The translations under genes and the position numbers were made by a program. 64,000 nt of DNA from Bifidobacterium cebidarum (GTDB lineage Bacteria; Actinomycetota; Actinomycetes; Actinomycetales; Bifidobacteriaceae), in the NCBI RefSeq assembly GCF_009193305.1, contig NZ_WBVS01000002.1, forward strand, positions 248,001-312,000, in the 5' to 3' direction. A model generated the notes under the pieces. The model did no database searches. It was not told the origin of the DNA and worked only from the letters and a program-made list of their open reading frames with translations. Numbering within the stretch: position 1 is the first letter of the stretch; each line of letters starts with the position of its first letter. Below, piece by piece: positions 9,356-16,821 of this stretch.

Positions 9356-10237
9356 ATGAGCAACGGTTTTGCTCTTCGCAACCTGAACAACAGCCACGGC
9401 AGCGCTGCCGTGAGCGATTATGGCGCACACGTGCTGCGATGGCGTCCGGCTGGGCAGTCTGAAGACGTGGTGTGGAGCCCGTCTTCGGTGATTCTGACCG
9501 ATAACAAGGCGATCGTCGGCGGTGTGCCGATCGTATTCCCGTGGTTCGGCCCGGGCTTCGCCGACGGTCATGGCCTCGGCAAGAAGCCGAATCATGGCTT
9601 TGGGCGTATCCGCACGTGGAAACTGGATGCCGAGTCATTCAGCCATGAATACGCGCATTACACGCTGGATTCCGCTGATTTGGAATCTGGCGATCTGCCG
9701 TGGCTCGAGCCGGCTCAGGTGGGCGAGGGCGCTCCGGTTCCGCAATTCCATGCCGATTTCGAAGTACACGCCACCGATACGCTGACCGTGACCTTCACCG
9801 TGGCCAACACCGGAACCGTGCCGTTCTCCTATGAGGCCGCCCTGCACACCTACTTCCATGTGAGCGATGTCGCGCAGGTTCGCCTCTCCGGATTGGGCGG
9901 TGCCAACTATGCCGACGCCACCGATGGATTCAAGCCCTGCGTGCAGTCCGACCCCGACGTGACCTTCAATGGCACTGTGGATCGCGTTTACGAGTCCGAT
10001 GGCACCCTCGAACTACACGATGCCGGTCTGCAGCGCACGATTCGCATCGCGAAGTCTGGCTCCGCGCAAACCGTGGTGTGGAACCCCGGCAAGCCCTACG
10101 GTACGTTCGTCAACGACGAAACGGCCGGCGAATGGCGCGAATTCATCTGCGCCGAGGCTGCCAATTGCCGCGAGCATGCGGTGGTGTTGACTCCCGGTGA
10201 ATCCCATGCACTCTCCCAGAGCTTGAGCGTGGCATGA
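9356..10237 (+). CDS. D-hexose-6-phosphate mutarotase / aldose 1-epimerase-like
   Basis: This 293-residue protein has the galactose-mutarotase beta-sandwich fold. GGVPIVFPWFGP (about 61-72) and ALHTYFHVSD (about 161-170, with the conserved His) are typical of the YeaD/glucose-6-phosphate 1-epimerase branch rather than GalM. The family interconverts alpha and beta anomers of hexoses or hexose 6-phosphates. TTAGGAGG precedes the ATG. It follows galT on the same strand after a hairpin, consistent with a role in the same sugar route. GalM activity cannot be excluded from sequence alone. Confidence 0.88.
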   Translation: MSNGFALRNLNNSHGSAAVSDYGAHVLRWRPAGQSEDVVWSPSSVILTDNKAIVGGVPIVFPWFGPGFADGHGLGKKPNHGFGRIRTWKLDAESFSHEYAHYTLDSADLESGDLPWLEPAQVGEGAPVPQFHADFEVHATDTLTVTFTVANTGTVPFSYEAALHTYFHVSDVAQVRLSGLGGANYADATDGFKPCVQSDPDVTFNGTVDRVYESDGTLELHDAGLQRTIRIAKSGSAQTVVWNPGKPYGTFVNDETAGEWREFICAEAANCREHAVVLTPGESHALSQSLSVA

Positions 10238-10254
10238 CGATTTGATGCTCTGCT

Positions 10255-10298
10255 ATAGAAAATCCCCGCCCGAGGTATGCCGAGCGGGGATTTTCTAT
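10255..10298. terminator. Bidirectional terminator
   Basis: ATAGAAAATCCCCGC (10255-10269) and GCGGGGATTTTCTAT (10284-10298) form a perfect 15-bp stem with A-rich and T-rich flanks, so it can act on both strands between the convergent mutarotase and DUF805 genes. Confidence 0.85.
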
Positions 10299-10326
10299 GC
10301 TATGGGGCTACTGCGAAGCTACCGCA

Positions 10327-11646
10327 TCACTGGCCTTGCCAGGGCTTCTGAGTGTTGGCGTCACCACTGCTGTCAGCGGATGAACCAGCAGCAGAGGTCG
10401 GGGCCTCAGGAGCGCCGTAAGCGGGAGCTTCAGGAGCGGATGGCGTCGTCTGCCCGTACGCCGGTGCGGGCGGAACCGGCTGTTGCCATGCCGGCGTTGC
10501 CGCTTCAGAAGTCGGCACTCCGGGGGCGGGCACAGCGCCATTGAATCCAGGTGCGGGCGGAACCGGAGCGTTCGGGGCTGCAGCGCCGTACGGTGCGTCA
10601 TAAGGGCTGCCGTACGGGGAGGCGGGAACATCGGTAGCCGAGGTAGGGGCATAACCGGCGGGTGCAGGGTTCTTGTCGAAGCGCGCGCCTTCGGGCTTGC
10701 TGGCCTGGGCCATGAACACGATGTACACAATGGCGGAAGCCAGAACGATGAGCAAACCGACGACAATCAATCCAATGCCGCCTGCTGCAACGGCACCATA
10801 CCCCTTGCTATAGGTGCCACCGTATGACATGCCGCCGATGCCGCCGAAGATCGCGCCTGCGCCGCCGGCGATCATCAGGATGATGCCGACCACCAGCGCG
10901 CCGTAGTAGACGACAACCCACCAGCCTGGACGGTTGGTATCGTGCAGTCGGCGGACCGCAAGGGCGATGCCGGGCACAACGATGGCGAGAGCCCACAAGT
11001 CGCCGAGGAATGCGAGCTTGTCATCCGTGATGTCGGCGAGAACGCCGAGCACAAACGTGACGCCGCACTGTGCCAGCGCCCACCACCAGAACTCACTGCG
11101 GGAAGCGCGGCCGGAGAATACGGCGTACTTCTTCCAGAAGCGCAGGAAGGCTTCAGGGAACGGGCATCCGTAGTAGGGCTGATCCAGCGGGACTGCGGTG
11201 CCGGGTGTTCCGGGATTCGGAGTCGAGGTGGAGTAGACAGGTGCGGATTGCGGCGCGCCGTACGGATTGTTGTACTGGTTGCCGTATGGGTTCTCGCCGT
11301 ACTGGTTCGGGTATTGGTTCGAGTAGACGGGCTGGGCATACTGAGGCTGCTCGTACTGCGGCTGGCCGTACTGCGGTTCGGCTGGCTGCGATGGCTGGCC
11401 GTATGCGGAGGCTTGCTGCGGCTGTGTGAAGGGGTTCTCGGGGGCGCTTTGCTGTGCGGGCTGCTCATATGCTGCCGGTTGCGTGTATTGTGGCTGGCCA
11501 TACTGCTGGCCGTATTCCGGCTGCGTACCGTACTGCGGCTGCTGCGGCTGTTCGTACTGAGCTTGACCATACTGTGGTTGCGGAACCGCACCATTATTGG
11601 GCGCTGGCACCTGTGGCAGCGGCGCGTTATTGTTGGGATCGGTCAT
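10327..11646 (-). CDS. DUF805 membrane protein with long low-complexity arms
   Basis: The 439-residue product has three parts. The N-terminal 150 or so residues are Pro/Gln/Tyr-rich repeats (QPQYGQ-like, QYGQPQYTQP). The DUF805 core (about 165-320) has FSGRASRSEFWWW, four hydrophobic helices and the RRLHDTNRPGWW motif. The C-terminal 100 residues are Pro/Ala-rich (APYGAAAPNAPVPPAP). The function of DUF805 is unknown. The disordered arms resemble those of Actinobacterial envelope proteins that cluster partners at the membrane. AAAGGGG precedes the ATG (complement 11644-11646). Confidence 0.88.
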   Translation of the reverse strand: MTDPNNNAPLPQVPAPNNGAVPQPQYGQAQYEQPQQPQYGTQPEYGQQYGQPQYTQPAAYEQPAQQSAPENPFTQPQQASAYGQPSQPAEPQYGQPQYEQPQYAQPVYSNQYPNQYGENPYGNQYNNPYGAPQSAPVYSTSTPNPGTPGTAVPLDQPYYGCPFPEAFLRFWKKYAVFSGRASRSEFWWWALAQCGVTFVLGVLADITDDKLAFLGDLWALAIVVPGIALAVRRLHDTNRPGWWVVVYYGALVVGIILMIAGGAGAIFGGIGGMSYGGTYSKGYGAVAAGGIGLIVVGLLIVLASAIVYIVFMAQASKPEGARFDKNPAPAGYAPTSATDVPASPYGSPYDAPYGAAAPNAPVPPAPGFNGAVPAPGVPTSEAATPAWQQPVPPAPAYGQTTPSAPEAPAYGAPEAPTSAAGSSADSSGDANTQKPWQGQ

Positions 11647-11878
11647 TGATTCCCCTTTCATCAAGGACGATATCGTCATTGTCCATTCTTCCAGCTTTTC
11701 TGCGAAAACCAAGCAAATCAGTGGAACATTGTCTGAATTCTGCTTGTTGCCTTGCTGGGATTATGTCGTGAAACATGTTGTGAAACGTTGCTGTTGCGCC
11801 GCTTCCCGGGATTGTTATGAAATCGATATCAAACAAAGATGAGCGCTTTTGTGCGATTCGTTATCGTTAAACAAGATT

Positions 11879-11929
11879 TGCACACGGTTTCGGTGGCGAA
11901 ACCGGGAAGCAATTGGAGCTTCCGGTGCA
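11879..11929 (+). promoter_or_regulatory. Structured leader with a predicted three-way junction
   Basis: The closing stem TGCAC (11879-11883) pairs with GTGCA (11925-11929). Inside it are two perfect hairpins, CGGTTTCG with CGAAACCG (11885-11904) and GGAAGC with GCTTCC (11905-11923). The element ends 5 bases before the AAGGGG ribosome site of the small ORF at 11947. It looks like a cis-acting leader RNA; I match it to no known riboswitch class. Confidence 0.5.
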
Positions 11930-11946
11930 CACATAAGGGGAACATG

Positions 11947-12060
11947 ATGAACAACGACTACATGAACATCAGCGTGAACAACGCATCCGTCGACTTCCAC
12001 GAGGTTCGCGAAGACGATACGCAGGATTGGGCCGACCTCTTCAGCGGCCTTGCCTGCTAG
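11947..12060 (+). CDS. Small acidic peptide ending in Cys (37 aa)
   Basis: The reading frame MNNDYMNISVNNASVDFHE... encodes 37 residues, rich in Asn and Asp/Glu, with a single Cys as the very last residue (FSGLAC). AAGGGG is 6 bases before the ATG; an overlapping ATG at 11944 would add one Met. There is no membrane helix or signal peptide. The C-terminal pattern G-L-A-C parallels the G-I-E-C end of the 35-residue ORF at 16651. Function is unknown; a signalling or modified-peptide precursor is possible but there is no modifying enzyme next to it. A structured leader sits upstream and a long dyad follows. Confidence 0.55.
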   Translation: MNNDYMNISVNNASVDFHEVREDDTQDWADLFSGLAC

Positions 12061-12077
12061 CATGCTCACCTGTCATT

Positions 12078-12140
12078 GTTCGCGTGAATAATGCGCAAAT
12101 CGGTTCTGGGGAGCTGGGTTTGCGCACTATTCGCACGAAC
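12078..12140. repeat. Long hyphenated dyad between the small ORF and gltX
   Basis: Arms of 22 bases (12078-12099, starting GTTCGCGTGAATAATG, and 12119-12140, ending TATTCGCACGAAC) pair at 19 positions around a 19-base loop. There is no T-tract. It could terminate the small-ORF transcript or regulate gltX. Confidence 0.6.
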
Positions 12141-12210
12141 AGTGCGCTCAAAGCTGGGTGTGCTGCGGCTGGGGTGAGCGCGTCCGGCGCGCGCGGCACA
12201 ATAGGGGATT

Positions 12211-13731
12211 ATGACTGATGCTGAAAACACCAAACCTGAACTCCCCGCGAACGTTCGTGTTCGCTTCTGCCCGTCTCCGACCGGCACCCCGCACGTTGGC
12301 ATGGTGCGCACCGCCCTGTTCAACTGGGCCGAGGCTCGCGCCACCGGCGGCAAGCTGATCTTCCGCATCGAAGACACCGATGCCGCTCGTGACTCCGAGG
12401 AAAGCTACAACCAGATTCTCGAAGCCCTGCGCTGGCTGGGCATCGACTGGGATGAGGGCATCGACGTGGGTGGCCCCCACGGCCCGTACCGCCAGTCCGA
12501 GCGTACCGCCATCTACAAGGACGTCGCCGCCAAGCTGCTCGAAGCCGGCTACGCGTACGAATCCTTCTCCACTCCTGAGGAAATCAAGGAGCGCAACCTT
12601 GCCGCCGGCCGCCCGGCCGAATTCGGCTACGACGGCTACGACCGCAACCTCACCGAAGAGCAGAAGGCCGCCTTCCGCGCTGAGGGCCGCAAGCCTGCTT
12701 TGCGTATCCGCATGCCTGACGAAGACATCGCCTTCGATGATCTGATTCGCGGCACCATCGAATTCAAGGCCGGTTCCGTGCCGGACTACGTGATCGTGCG
12801 CCCGAACGGCGACCCGCTGTACACGCTCACTAACCCGGTGGACGACGCCATGATGGATATCAACGTGGTGCTGCGCGGCGAGGATCTGCTGAGCTCCACC
12901 CCGCGCCAGATCGTGCTCTACCGCTACCTCGAAGAGCTGGGCATCGCCAAGACCACCCCGCTGTTCGGCCACATGCCGTACGTGATGGGCCAAGGCAACA
13001 AGAAGCTCTCCAAGCGCGATCCGGAGTCCAACCTGTTCAACCACCGCGACGCCGGCTTCATCCGCGAGGGCCTGCTCAACTACCTGGCTCTGCTCGGCTG
13101 GTCCATCGCCCCCGACCGTGACGTGTTCTCCATGGACGAGATGATCGCCAAGTTTGACGTGCGCGACGTGAAGGCCAACCCGGCCCGCTTCGACCTGGAC
13201 AAGGCCATCTCCATCAACGCCGAACACATCCGTATGCTCGATCCGGCCGACTTCCTCAAGCGCTCCGTGCCGTACCTTCACCGCGACGGCGTGGTCTCCG
13301 CAGACAACTGGGACGCGCTGACTGCTCGTGAGCAGGAGATTCTGACCGCTGCCGCCCCGCTGGTCCAGCCGCGCGTGCGCCTGCTCGGCGAGGTCGCCGG
13401 CATGGTGGGCTCCCTGCTCTCCACCGAGGAGTACCTGGAGCCGGCCGCCGACGCCCGCAAGCAGCTCAAGGATTCCGCCGGCGAAGTGCTCGACGCCGCC
13501 ATCGCCGCTCTGGAAGGTGTGGACGAGGCTGATTGGAAGACCGACAACCTGCACGAGACCCTGAACAAGGCGCTGGTGGAAGACGGCGGTTACAAGCCGC
13601 GTCTGGCCTTCGGCCCGGTGCGTGTGGCCATGTCCGGCCGCCGCGTGAGCCCGCCGCTGTTCGAGTCCATGGAAATCGTCGGCAAGCCGGTTTCCATCGC
13701 TCGTCTGAAGGGCCTGCGCGAGCACCTGTGA
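12211..13731 (+). CDS. gltX: Glutamyl-tRNA synthetase
   Basis: This 506-residue class I aminoacyl-tRNA synthetase charges tRNA-Glu with glutamate in the cytoplasm. The HIGH-like element is [16 protein letters not shown] (about 18-33) and the KMSKS-like element is [13 protein letters not shown] (about 266-278). The Rossmann catalytic half is followed by the C-terminal anticodon-binding helical domain. Length and motifs are standard for bacterial GluRS. AGGGG precedes the ATG. It is a single gene closed by a strong terminator; tRNA-Glu itself lies 1.1 kb downstream. Confidence 0.97.
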   Translation: MTDAENTKPELPANVRVRFCPSPTGTPHVGMVRTALFNWAEARATGGKLIFRIEDTDAARDSEESYNQILEALRWLGIDWDEGIDVGGPHGPYRQSERTAIYKDVAAKLLEAGYAYESFSTPEEIKERNLAAGRPAEFGYDGYDRNLTEEQKAAFRAEGRKPALRIRMPDEDIAFDDLIRGTIEFKAGSVPDYVIVRPNGDPLYTLTNPVDDAMMDINVVLRGEDLLSSTPRQIVLYRYLEELGIAKTTPLFGHMPYVMGQGNKKLSKRDPESNLFNHRDAGFIREGLLNYLALLGWSIAPDRDVFSMDEMIAKFDVRDVKANPARFDLDKAISINAEHIRMLDPADFLKRSVPYLHRDGVVSADNWDALTAREQEILTAAAPLVQPRVRLLGEVAGMVGSLLSTEEYLEPAADARKQLKDSAGEVLDAAIAALEGVDEADWKTDNLHETLNKALVEDGGYKPRLAFGPVRVAMSGRRVSPPLFESMEIVGKPVSIARLKGLREHL

Positions 13732-13747
13732 TTGCTTTGCCGGATAT

Positions 13748-13803
13748 AAATAGATGAGGAGGTGGGCGTCTGCACGAACAGATGCCCGCCTCCTCATCTA
13801 TTT
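13748..13803 (+). terminator. Strong hairpin terminator of gltX
   Basis: A stem of about 25 bp begins AAATAGATGAGGAGG (from 13748) and is matched by CCTCCTCATCTATTT (to 13803), around a short loop. The T-tract is short. Confidence 0.8.
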
Positions 13804-14349
13804 CAGTGCAGTGTATCTTCGGCTTGCAATGCCCACTTCCACGCTGGGATTACGTTGATGGGTCCAGCATCCGTGGGAATGGTGCCTTCCTCCCTCAAGG
13901 TAATAATTGTCCCGGTCATATCTTGCATTTGCTGCATGGTCTGTTCTAGGGCCGTGACTTCGCGTTTCCGGGTACGTGAGTTGGTCATATCAGCTGTGAC
14001 TTGAACGGCGCTGTATGGCTCTATACCGAGTGCGTCGCCTATGAGAAAATCAACTTTTTTCTTGTCTTGCGGTAGGCAAGGTCAACGAGGTGATGGAATC
14101 GGTGCGTTTACCGGATTGGCGTCGACGTAATTCAAGATAAACTGCGGTTTCCAGCCGTTTGCCTACATCCTGTTGATTGGCACGTGAGACCGCATACGTC
14201 AGTCCTGGATCTTCCGCGTAGATTTTTGGTACGGCAGTTGTGTTGGGTTTCAGCGAAGTGGTGTATTCGTTGAGTTCGTAGCAGAGAAATGCCTGCTCTA
14301 GCAAGTCGAGGATGCGTCGTGCCTTATTCCAATACAGCTTGTATCCCAT
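13803..14349 (-). pseudogene. Decayed DUF4143 (AAA_14-type) ATPase, C-terminal remnant
   Basis: Reading the minus strand from 14349, one frame gives a DUF4143-like segment (KIYAEDPGLTYAVSRANQQD, then TAVYLELRRRQSG). It stops at TARQEKS just as another frame continues with KKKVDFLIGDALGIEPYSAV and on to QAEDTLH at 13803. The switch falls at a run of six A (complement of about 14050-14060). The ATP-binding half that normally precedes this domain is missing. The family comprises self-contained ATPases common in accessory DNA. The AT-richer composition and decay suggest an acquired, now lost gene. The frameshift at a homopolymer could be a sequencing error, but the missing N-terminus could not. 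Confidence 0.8.
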
Positions 14350-14468
14350 GTTTCCCAGCTGAGTGGTGAGTTTGGGTTACGGTTAGTTCGCAAGCGGTGT
14401 TACGTAGCGCAAATAGCCTTGATGACTCCCCATGGTCAACTTTCATAACCAAATTATGAAGATAATGG

Positions 14469-14499
14469 CATAACTTCATAAATAATTTATGAAGTTATG
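14469..14499. promoter_or_regulatory. Perfect AT-rich palindrome, candidate operator
   Basis: CATAACTTCATAAA and TTTATGAAGTTATG form perfect 14-bp arms around TAA. A further TTATGAAG half-site lies just to the left (about 14454). It sits upstream of the decayed ATPase gene and may be its old operator. Confidence 0.55.
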
Positions 14500-14524
14500 C
14501 GTGAGGGGGGTGTCGGTTATGCAG

Positions 14525-14593
14525 ATTCATCAGTAGAACCTATGCAAATTCATCAGTAGGATTGATGATAATTCATCAGTAGGGTCGATGTAG
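14525..14593. repeat. Three tandem 23-bp repeats
   Basis: ATTCATCAGTAG occurs at 14525-14536, 14548-14559 and 14571-14582, each exactly 23 bp from the next. The 11 bases between are partly conserved, with ATG at the same place. The middle copy contains the palindrome TCATCA-N7-TGATGA. This is iteron- or operator-like, adjoining the ATPase remnant. Confidence 0.75.
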
Positions 14594-14829
14594 CCCTTGG
14601 GATTATTGGGTTTTGATGCATGCGCACCATTGTCGGTTGGGGATTGGTGCAGCGCTATGACGGATTCTTGTTATTGGAGTGCCCCTGTTTGGTTGTTGGG
14701 TGATGTGGTACGGCGAGCAAAACGTTGGAATTCCGGGCGACACGCCGTAAGTTGCGCGCAGGTGAATAGTTGCGTATATTTATCACTCGTTGCGCGGTTC
14801 ACCGAGCAGCCGGTTGAAAAACTGAATAT
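14594..14829. other. Non-coding stretch before the tRNA pair
   Basis: I see no credible gene in this stretch. One open frame runs through it and into the tRNA, with poor codon usage. The tRNA-Glu promoter should be here; TTGCGCGCAGG and TATATTTATC near 14750-14785 are weak candidates. Confidence 0.35.
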
Positions 14830-14902
14830 GCCCCCATCGTCTAGCGGTCTAGGACTACGCCCTCTCACGGCGCCAACACCGGTTCAAATCCGGTTGGGGG
14901 TA
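14830..14902 (+). tRNA. tRNA-Glu (CTC)
   Basis: The 73-base cloverleaf runs from GCCCCCATCGTCTAGCGG to GGTTCAAATC...TGGGGGTA. The anticodon loop is CTCTCAC with anticodon CTC. The anticodon stem has one A-C mismatch at its outermost pair. No CCA is encoded. Confidence 0.95.
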
Positions 14903-14941
14903 CGACGAACAACTCTTCGGAGTTGCTACGCCAAGCCAAAT

Positions 14942-15016
14942 TGGGATGTGGTGTAATTGGCAACACAGCTGATTCTGGTTCAGCCATTCTTGGTTCGAGT
15001 CCAGGCATCCCAGCCA
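14942..15016 (+). tRNA. tRNA-Gln (CTG), CCA encoded
   Basis: The acceptor stem TGGGATG pairs with CATCCCA, the anticodon loop TTCTGGT gives anticodon CTG, and the T-arm is GGTTCGAGTCC. The discriminator G is at 15013 and CCA at 15014-15016. It is co-transcribed with tRNA-Glu, 39 bases upstream. Confidence 0.95.
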
Positions 15017-15020
15017 ATGA

Positions 15021-15046
15021 CCCTCGCGGAATGCGAGGGTTTTTTG
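15021..15046 (+). terminator. Terminator of the tRNA-Glu/tRNA-Gln unit
   Basis: CCCTCGCG, a short loop, then GCGAGGG is followed by TTTTTTG. Confidence 0.92.
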
Positions 15047-15110
15047 TTTTCCGGGGACTGCGTGAGAAGTACCCCGAATGTTGAGATCTGAGAGCAAAGG
15101 AGATCGAAGT

Positions 15111-15605
15111 ATGTCCGCTGAGCAGCAGAACATGCCGGCAAACGAAGCAGATAACACCAACGCAACCAACGACGCCGCTCCGAAGAAGGGCCTGTCCAAG
15201 GTGGCTATCGCCATCATCGCCGTGGTGGTCGTGGCTATCATCGTCGTGGCCGGTGTATTCGGCTTCCGCGCCTACTCTGACGCCCAGTACAACAATGCGG
15301 TCGCCGCTTGCGCCGCTGCTTCCGAAGATGTGCGCAACGCCACCAACGACTACAACAACCTGGTCAACGGCGATGCCTCCGAGGCTTCCGCTCTCACCAA
15401 GAAGGACGTGAAGGACGCTTCCACGCTGGACGCGCTCACCAAGGAACTGAGTGTGGAGCTGCCGGTCTACGAAGGCTGCGTGGCCGACGACACCGCGGGC
15501 TTCAAGTCCGCCACTGACAAGCTCAACGAGCAGGCCGACTGGTACAAGGCCCACACCGCTTCACTGCAGAAGGCTGTGGATGCTGTGAACGCTTCCAAGA
15601 AGTAA
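15111..15605 (+). CDS. Single-pass membrane-anchored hypothetical protein
   Basis: The 164-residue product has a 27-residue polar, Asn-rich N-terminus ending PKKGLSK, one strongly hydrophobic helix (about 28-50) and an external domain of about 110 residues. The outer domain is helix-rich with two cysteines (near residues 66 and 124) that could form a disulphide. AAAGGAG precedes the ATG. I recognise no domain. It stands alone between the tRNA terminator and a bidirectional terminator. Confidence 0.82.
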   Translation: MSAEQQNMPANEADNTNATNDAAPKKGLSKVAIAIIAVVVVAIIVVAGVFGFRAYSDAQYNNAVAACAAASEDVRNATNDYNNLVNGDASEASALTKKDVKDASTLDALTKELSVELPVYEGCVADDTAGFKSATDKLNEQADWYKAHTASLQKAVDAVNASKK

Positions 15606-15624
15606 GCGTTGAACTCAGAGTAAG

Positions 15625-15668
15625 GTGTGAAGGCCGCATTCCTAGGTTTGGGAGTGCGGCCTTCACAC
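15625..15668. terminator. Bidirectional terminator
   Basis: An 18-bp perfect stem (GTGTGAAGGCCGCATTCC paired with its complement ending at 15668) has an 8-base loop. It separates two convergent genes and overlaps the last codons of the phosphatase gene. Confidence 0.8.
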
Positions 15669-16499
15669 AATGAATCGCAGATAGGTGCGGTCGTCGAACG
15701 AATCGTAGCCTTCTCTAAAACCTTTAGTGGACTGATACTCGCTGATGAGTTCCGGATCCTCCCGCTTGAGCCGTTGCAATGCGCTTTCGCTGGCGGCGAG
15801 CGTAGGCCGCAGCACAGGGTATCCATCCGAAGCGAGTACCACTTCGTCGCCAGGGCTTACGGTCACTGTGCGAATCGGATATGTCAGGTCCGTGAACCCA
15901 TCGAATACAAAGTACCCATAAGGCCCTCGTGCATTGGCGAACTGGGATTGCAGGCGCAGAAATGGCAGAATCATGTCACGGGCGGGGTCGGTGCCGCTCA
16001 GTGCGGAGCTGGACTCAGTGGGGGTGGCAGAGGATTGCTGCCTACGCAAAGCGAGCATAGTGAATGCGCGCAGCTCACCCAGGAGTTCGTCTACTCGCTT
16101 GACTGTGGGAGTCTGCTGGCCGTTGACCATGACTTGGCAGTCGCCGAATAGCCATATCTCGCGCCGATGCACACTATAGATTACGGCATTTGCCTGCAAC
16201 CGTTCGATAGGCTCATGCACAACGATGTTGTGATAGCCCTGCTCATGGTAAGCCTGCTGAAAGTGTGCATCGATTGCCTGCTGCACCTCGCGCATCGTAG
16301 CGGTAGAGGCCAATTCGGCGATGGTCGCGAGGACATAATCCTTGGCAACCACTCCGCCGCTGGGCTGCCAAAGATGCCGGACGCTTTTGCTGGTCACACC
16401 ATCCACCACCGCAGCGAATCCATCCGTGACGATGAGGCCGTCCTCGTTGAGCGACGGATCTTGCCGTTTGCCTTGGCAGAATCGCTCGATAATACGCAT
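15663..16499 (-). CDS. PP2C-like (PPM family) protein phosphatase
   Basis: This 278-residue protein shows a reduced PPM signature. NEDGLIVTDGFAAVVDGVT (about 18-36) supplies the first metal aspartates, LFGDCQ lies in the middle (about 116-121), LASDGY (about 230-235) is the third motif, and FDDRTYL near the end gives the last Asp. PPM enzymes dephosphorylate Ser/Thr with two metal ions. The match is clear in motifs but divergent elsewhere, so activity and target are unproven. GAAGGAG precedes the ATG. It is transcribed away from the 35-residue ORF at 16651. Confidence 0.75.
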   Translation of the reverse strand: MRIIERFCQGKRQDPSLNEDGLIVTDGFAAVVDGVTSKSVRHLWQPSGGVVAKDYVLATIAELASTATMREVQQAIDAHFQQAYHEQGYHNIVVHEPIERLQANAVIYSVHRREIWLFGDCQVMVNGQQTPTVKRVDELLGELRAFTMLALRRQQSSATPTESSSALSGTDPARDMILPFLRLQSQFANARGPYGYFVFDGFTDLTYPIRTVTVSPGDEVVLASDGYPVLRPTLAASESALQRLKREDPELISEYQSTKGFREGYDSFDDRTYLRFIV

Positions 16500-16650
16500 G
16501 GCTGATCTCCTTCGCTGTGGAGCCGGTGCCGGATGGGGATTGCGAAGTTCTCCATGAGTTCACCTGCGATTTGCTGGACGCGCATAGTTCGGTAACGCGC
16601 CTTCGCTATATCTGATCGTAATACCGATGAAGTTAGGAAAAGGAATGATT

Positions 16651-16758
16651 ATGCAGTCGAACAACAACCATCAGGAATCGCATCATAACGACACCTACTA
16701 TGGCGGCGAACGTCAATACGACGCCTACATGTACGCCGAATACGGCATCGAGTGCTGA
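16651..16758 (+). CDS. Small His/Tyr-rich peptide ending in Cys (35 aa)
   Basis: This 35-residue frame starts MQSNNNHQESHHNDTYYGG and ends EYGIEC, with the only Cys as the last residue. It is rich in His (four), Tyr (seven) and acidic residues. AAAAGGA is upstream at good spacing, and a 48-base dyad follows the stop. Its end, G-I-E-C, resembles G-L-A-C of the 37-residue ORF at 11947. There is no membrane segment or signal peptide. The clustered His, Tyr and Cys could bind metal, but that is speculation. Confidence 0.55.
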   Translation: MQSNNNHQESHHNDTYYGGERQYDAYMYAEYGIEC

Positions 16759-16761
16759 ACA

Positions 16762-16809
16762 CCCACAGTAAACGTATGCCAAAGGAGTGCTTGGCGTACG
16801 TTTGGTGGG
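16762..16809. terminator. Hairpin between convergent genes
   Basis: CCCAC...AAACGTATGCCAA (16762-16782) pairs with TTGGCGTACGTTT...GTGGG (16791-16809). The stem is interrupted by AG/GG and there is no T-tract. It separates the small ORF from the DUF1275 gene. Confidence 0.6.
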
Positions 16810-16821
16810 ATATTGCGATAA

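Noticed and set aside
12148..13797. Very long antisense frame opposite gltX (549 codons)
   Set aside because: It mirrors a certain essential gene in a GC-rich genome; the translation is Val/Gly/His/Arg-rich with no domain. The similar antisense frames opposite galT (7562-9121) and amtB (61573-62997) are rejected for the same reason.
14469..14499. A loxP site
   Set aside because: The spacer is 3 bp rather than 8, only the outer bases agree with loxP, and no tyrosine recombinase gene is present.
14525..14593. Could the three 23-bp repeats be a small CRISPR array?
   Set aside because: The conserved core is only 12 bp, the spacers are 11 bp and partly conserved, and there are no cas genes in the window.
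14597..14956. 119-codon open frame before and across tRNA-Glu
   Set aside because: It runs through the tRNA gene and has no ribosome site or recognisable domain.
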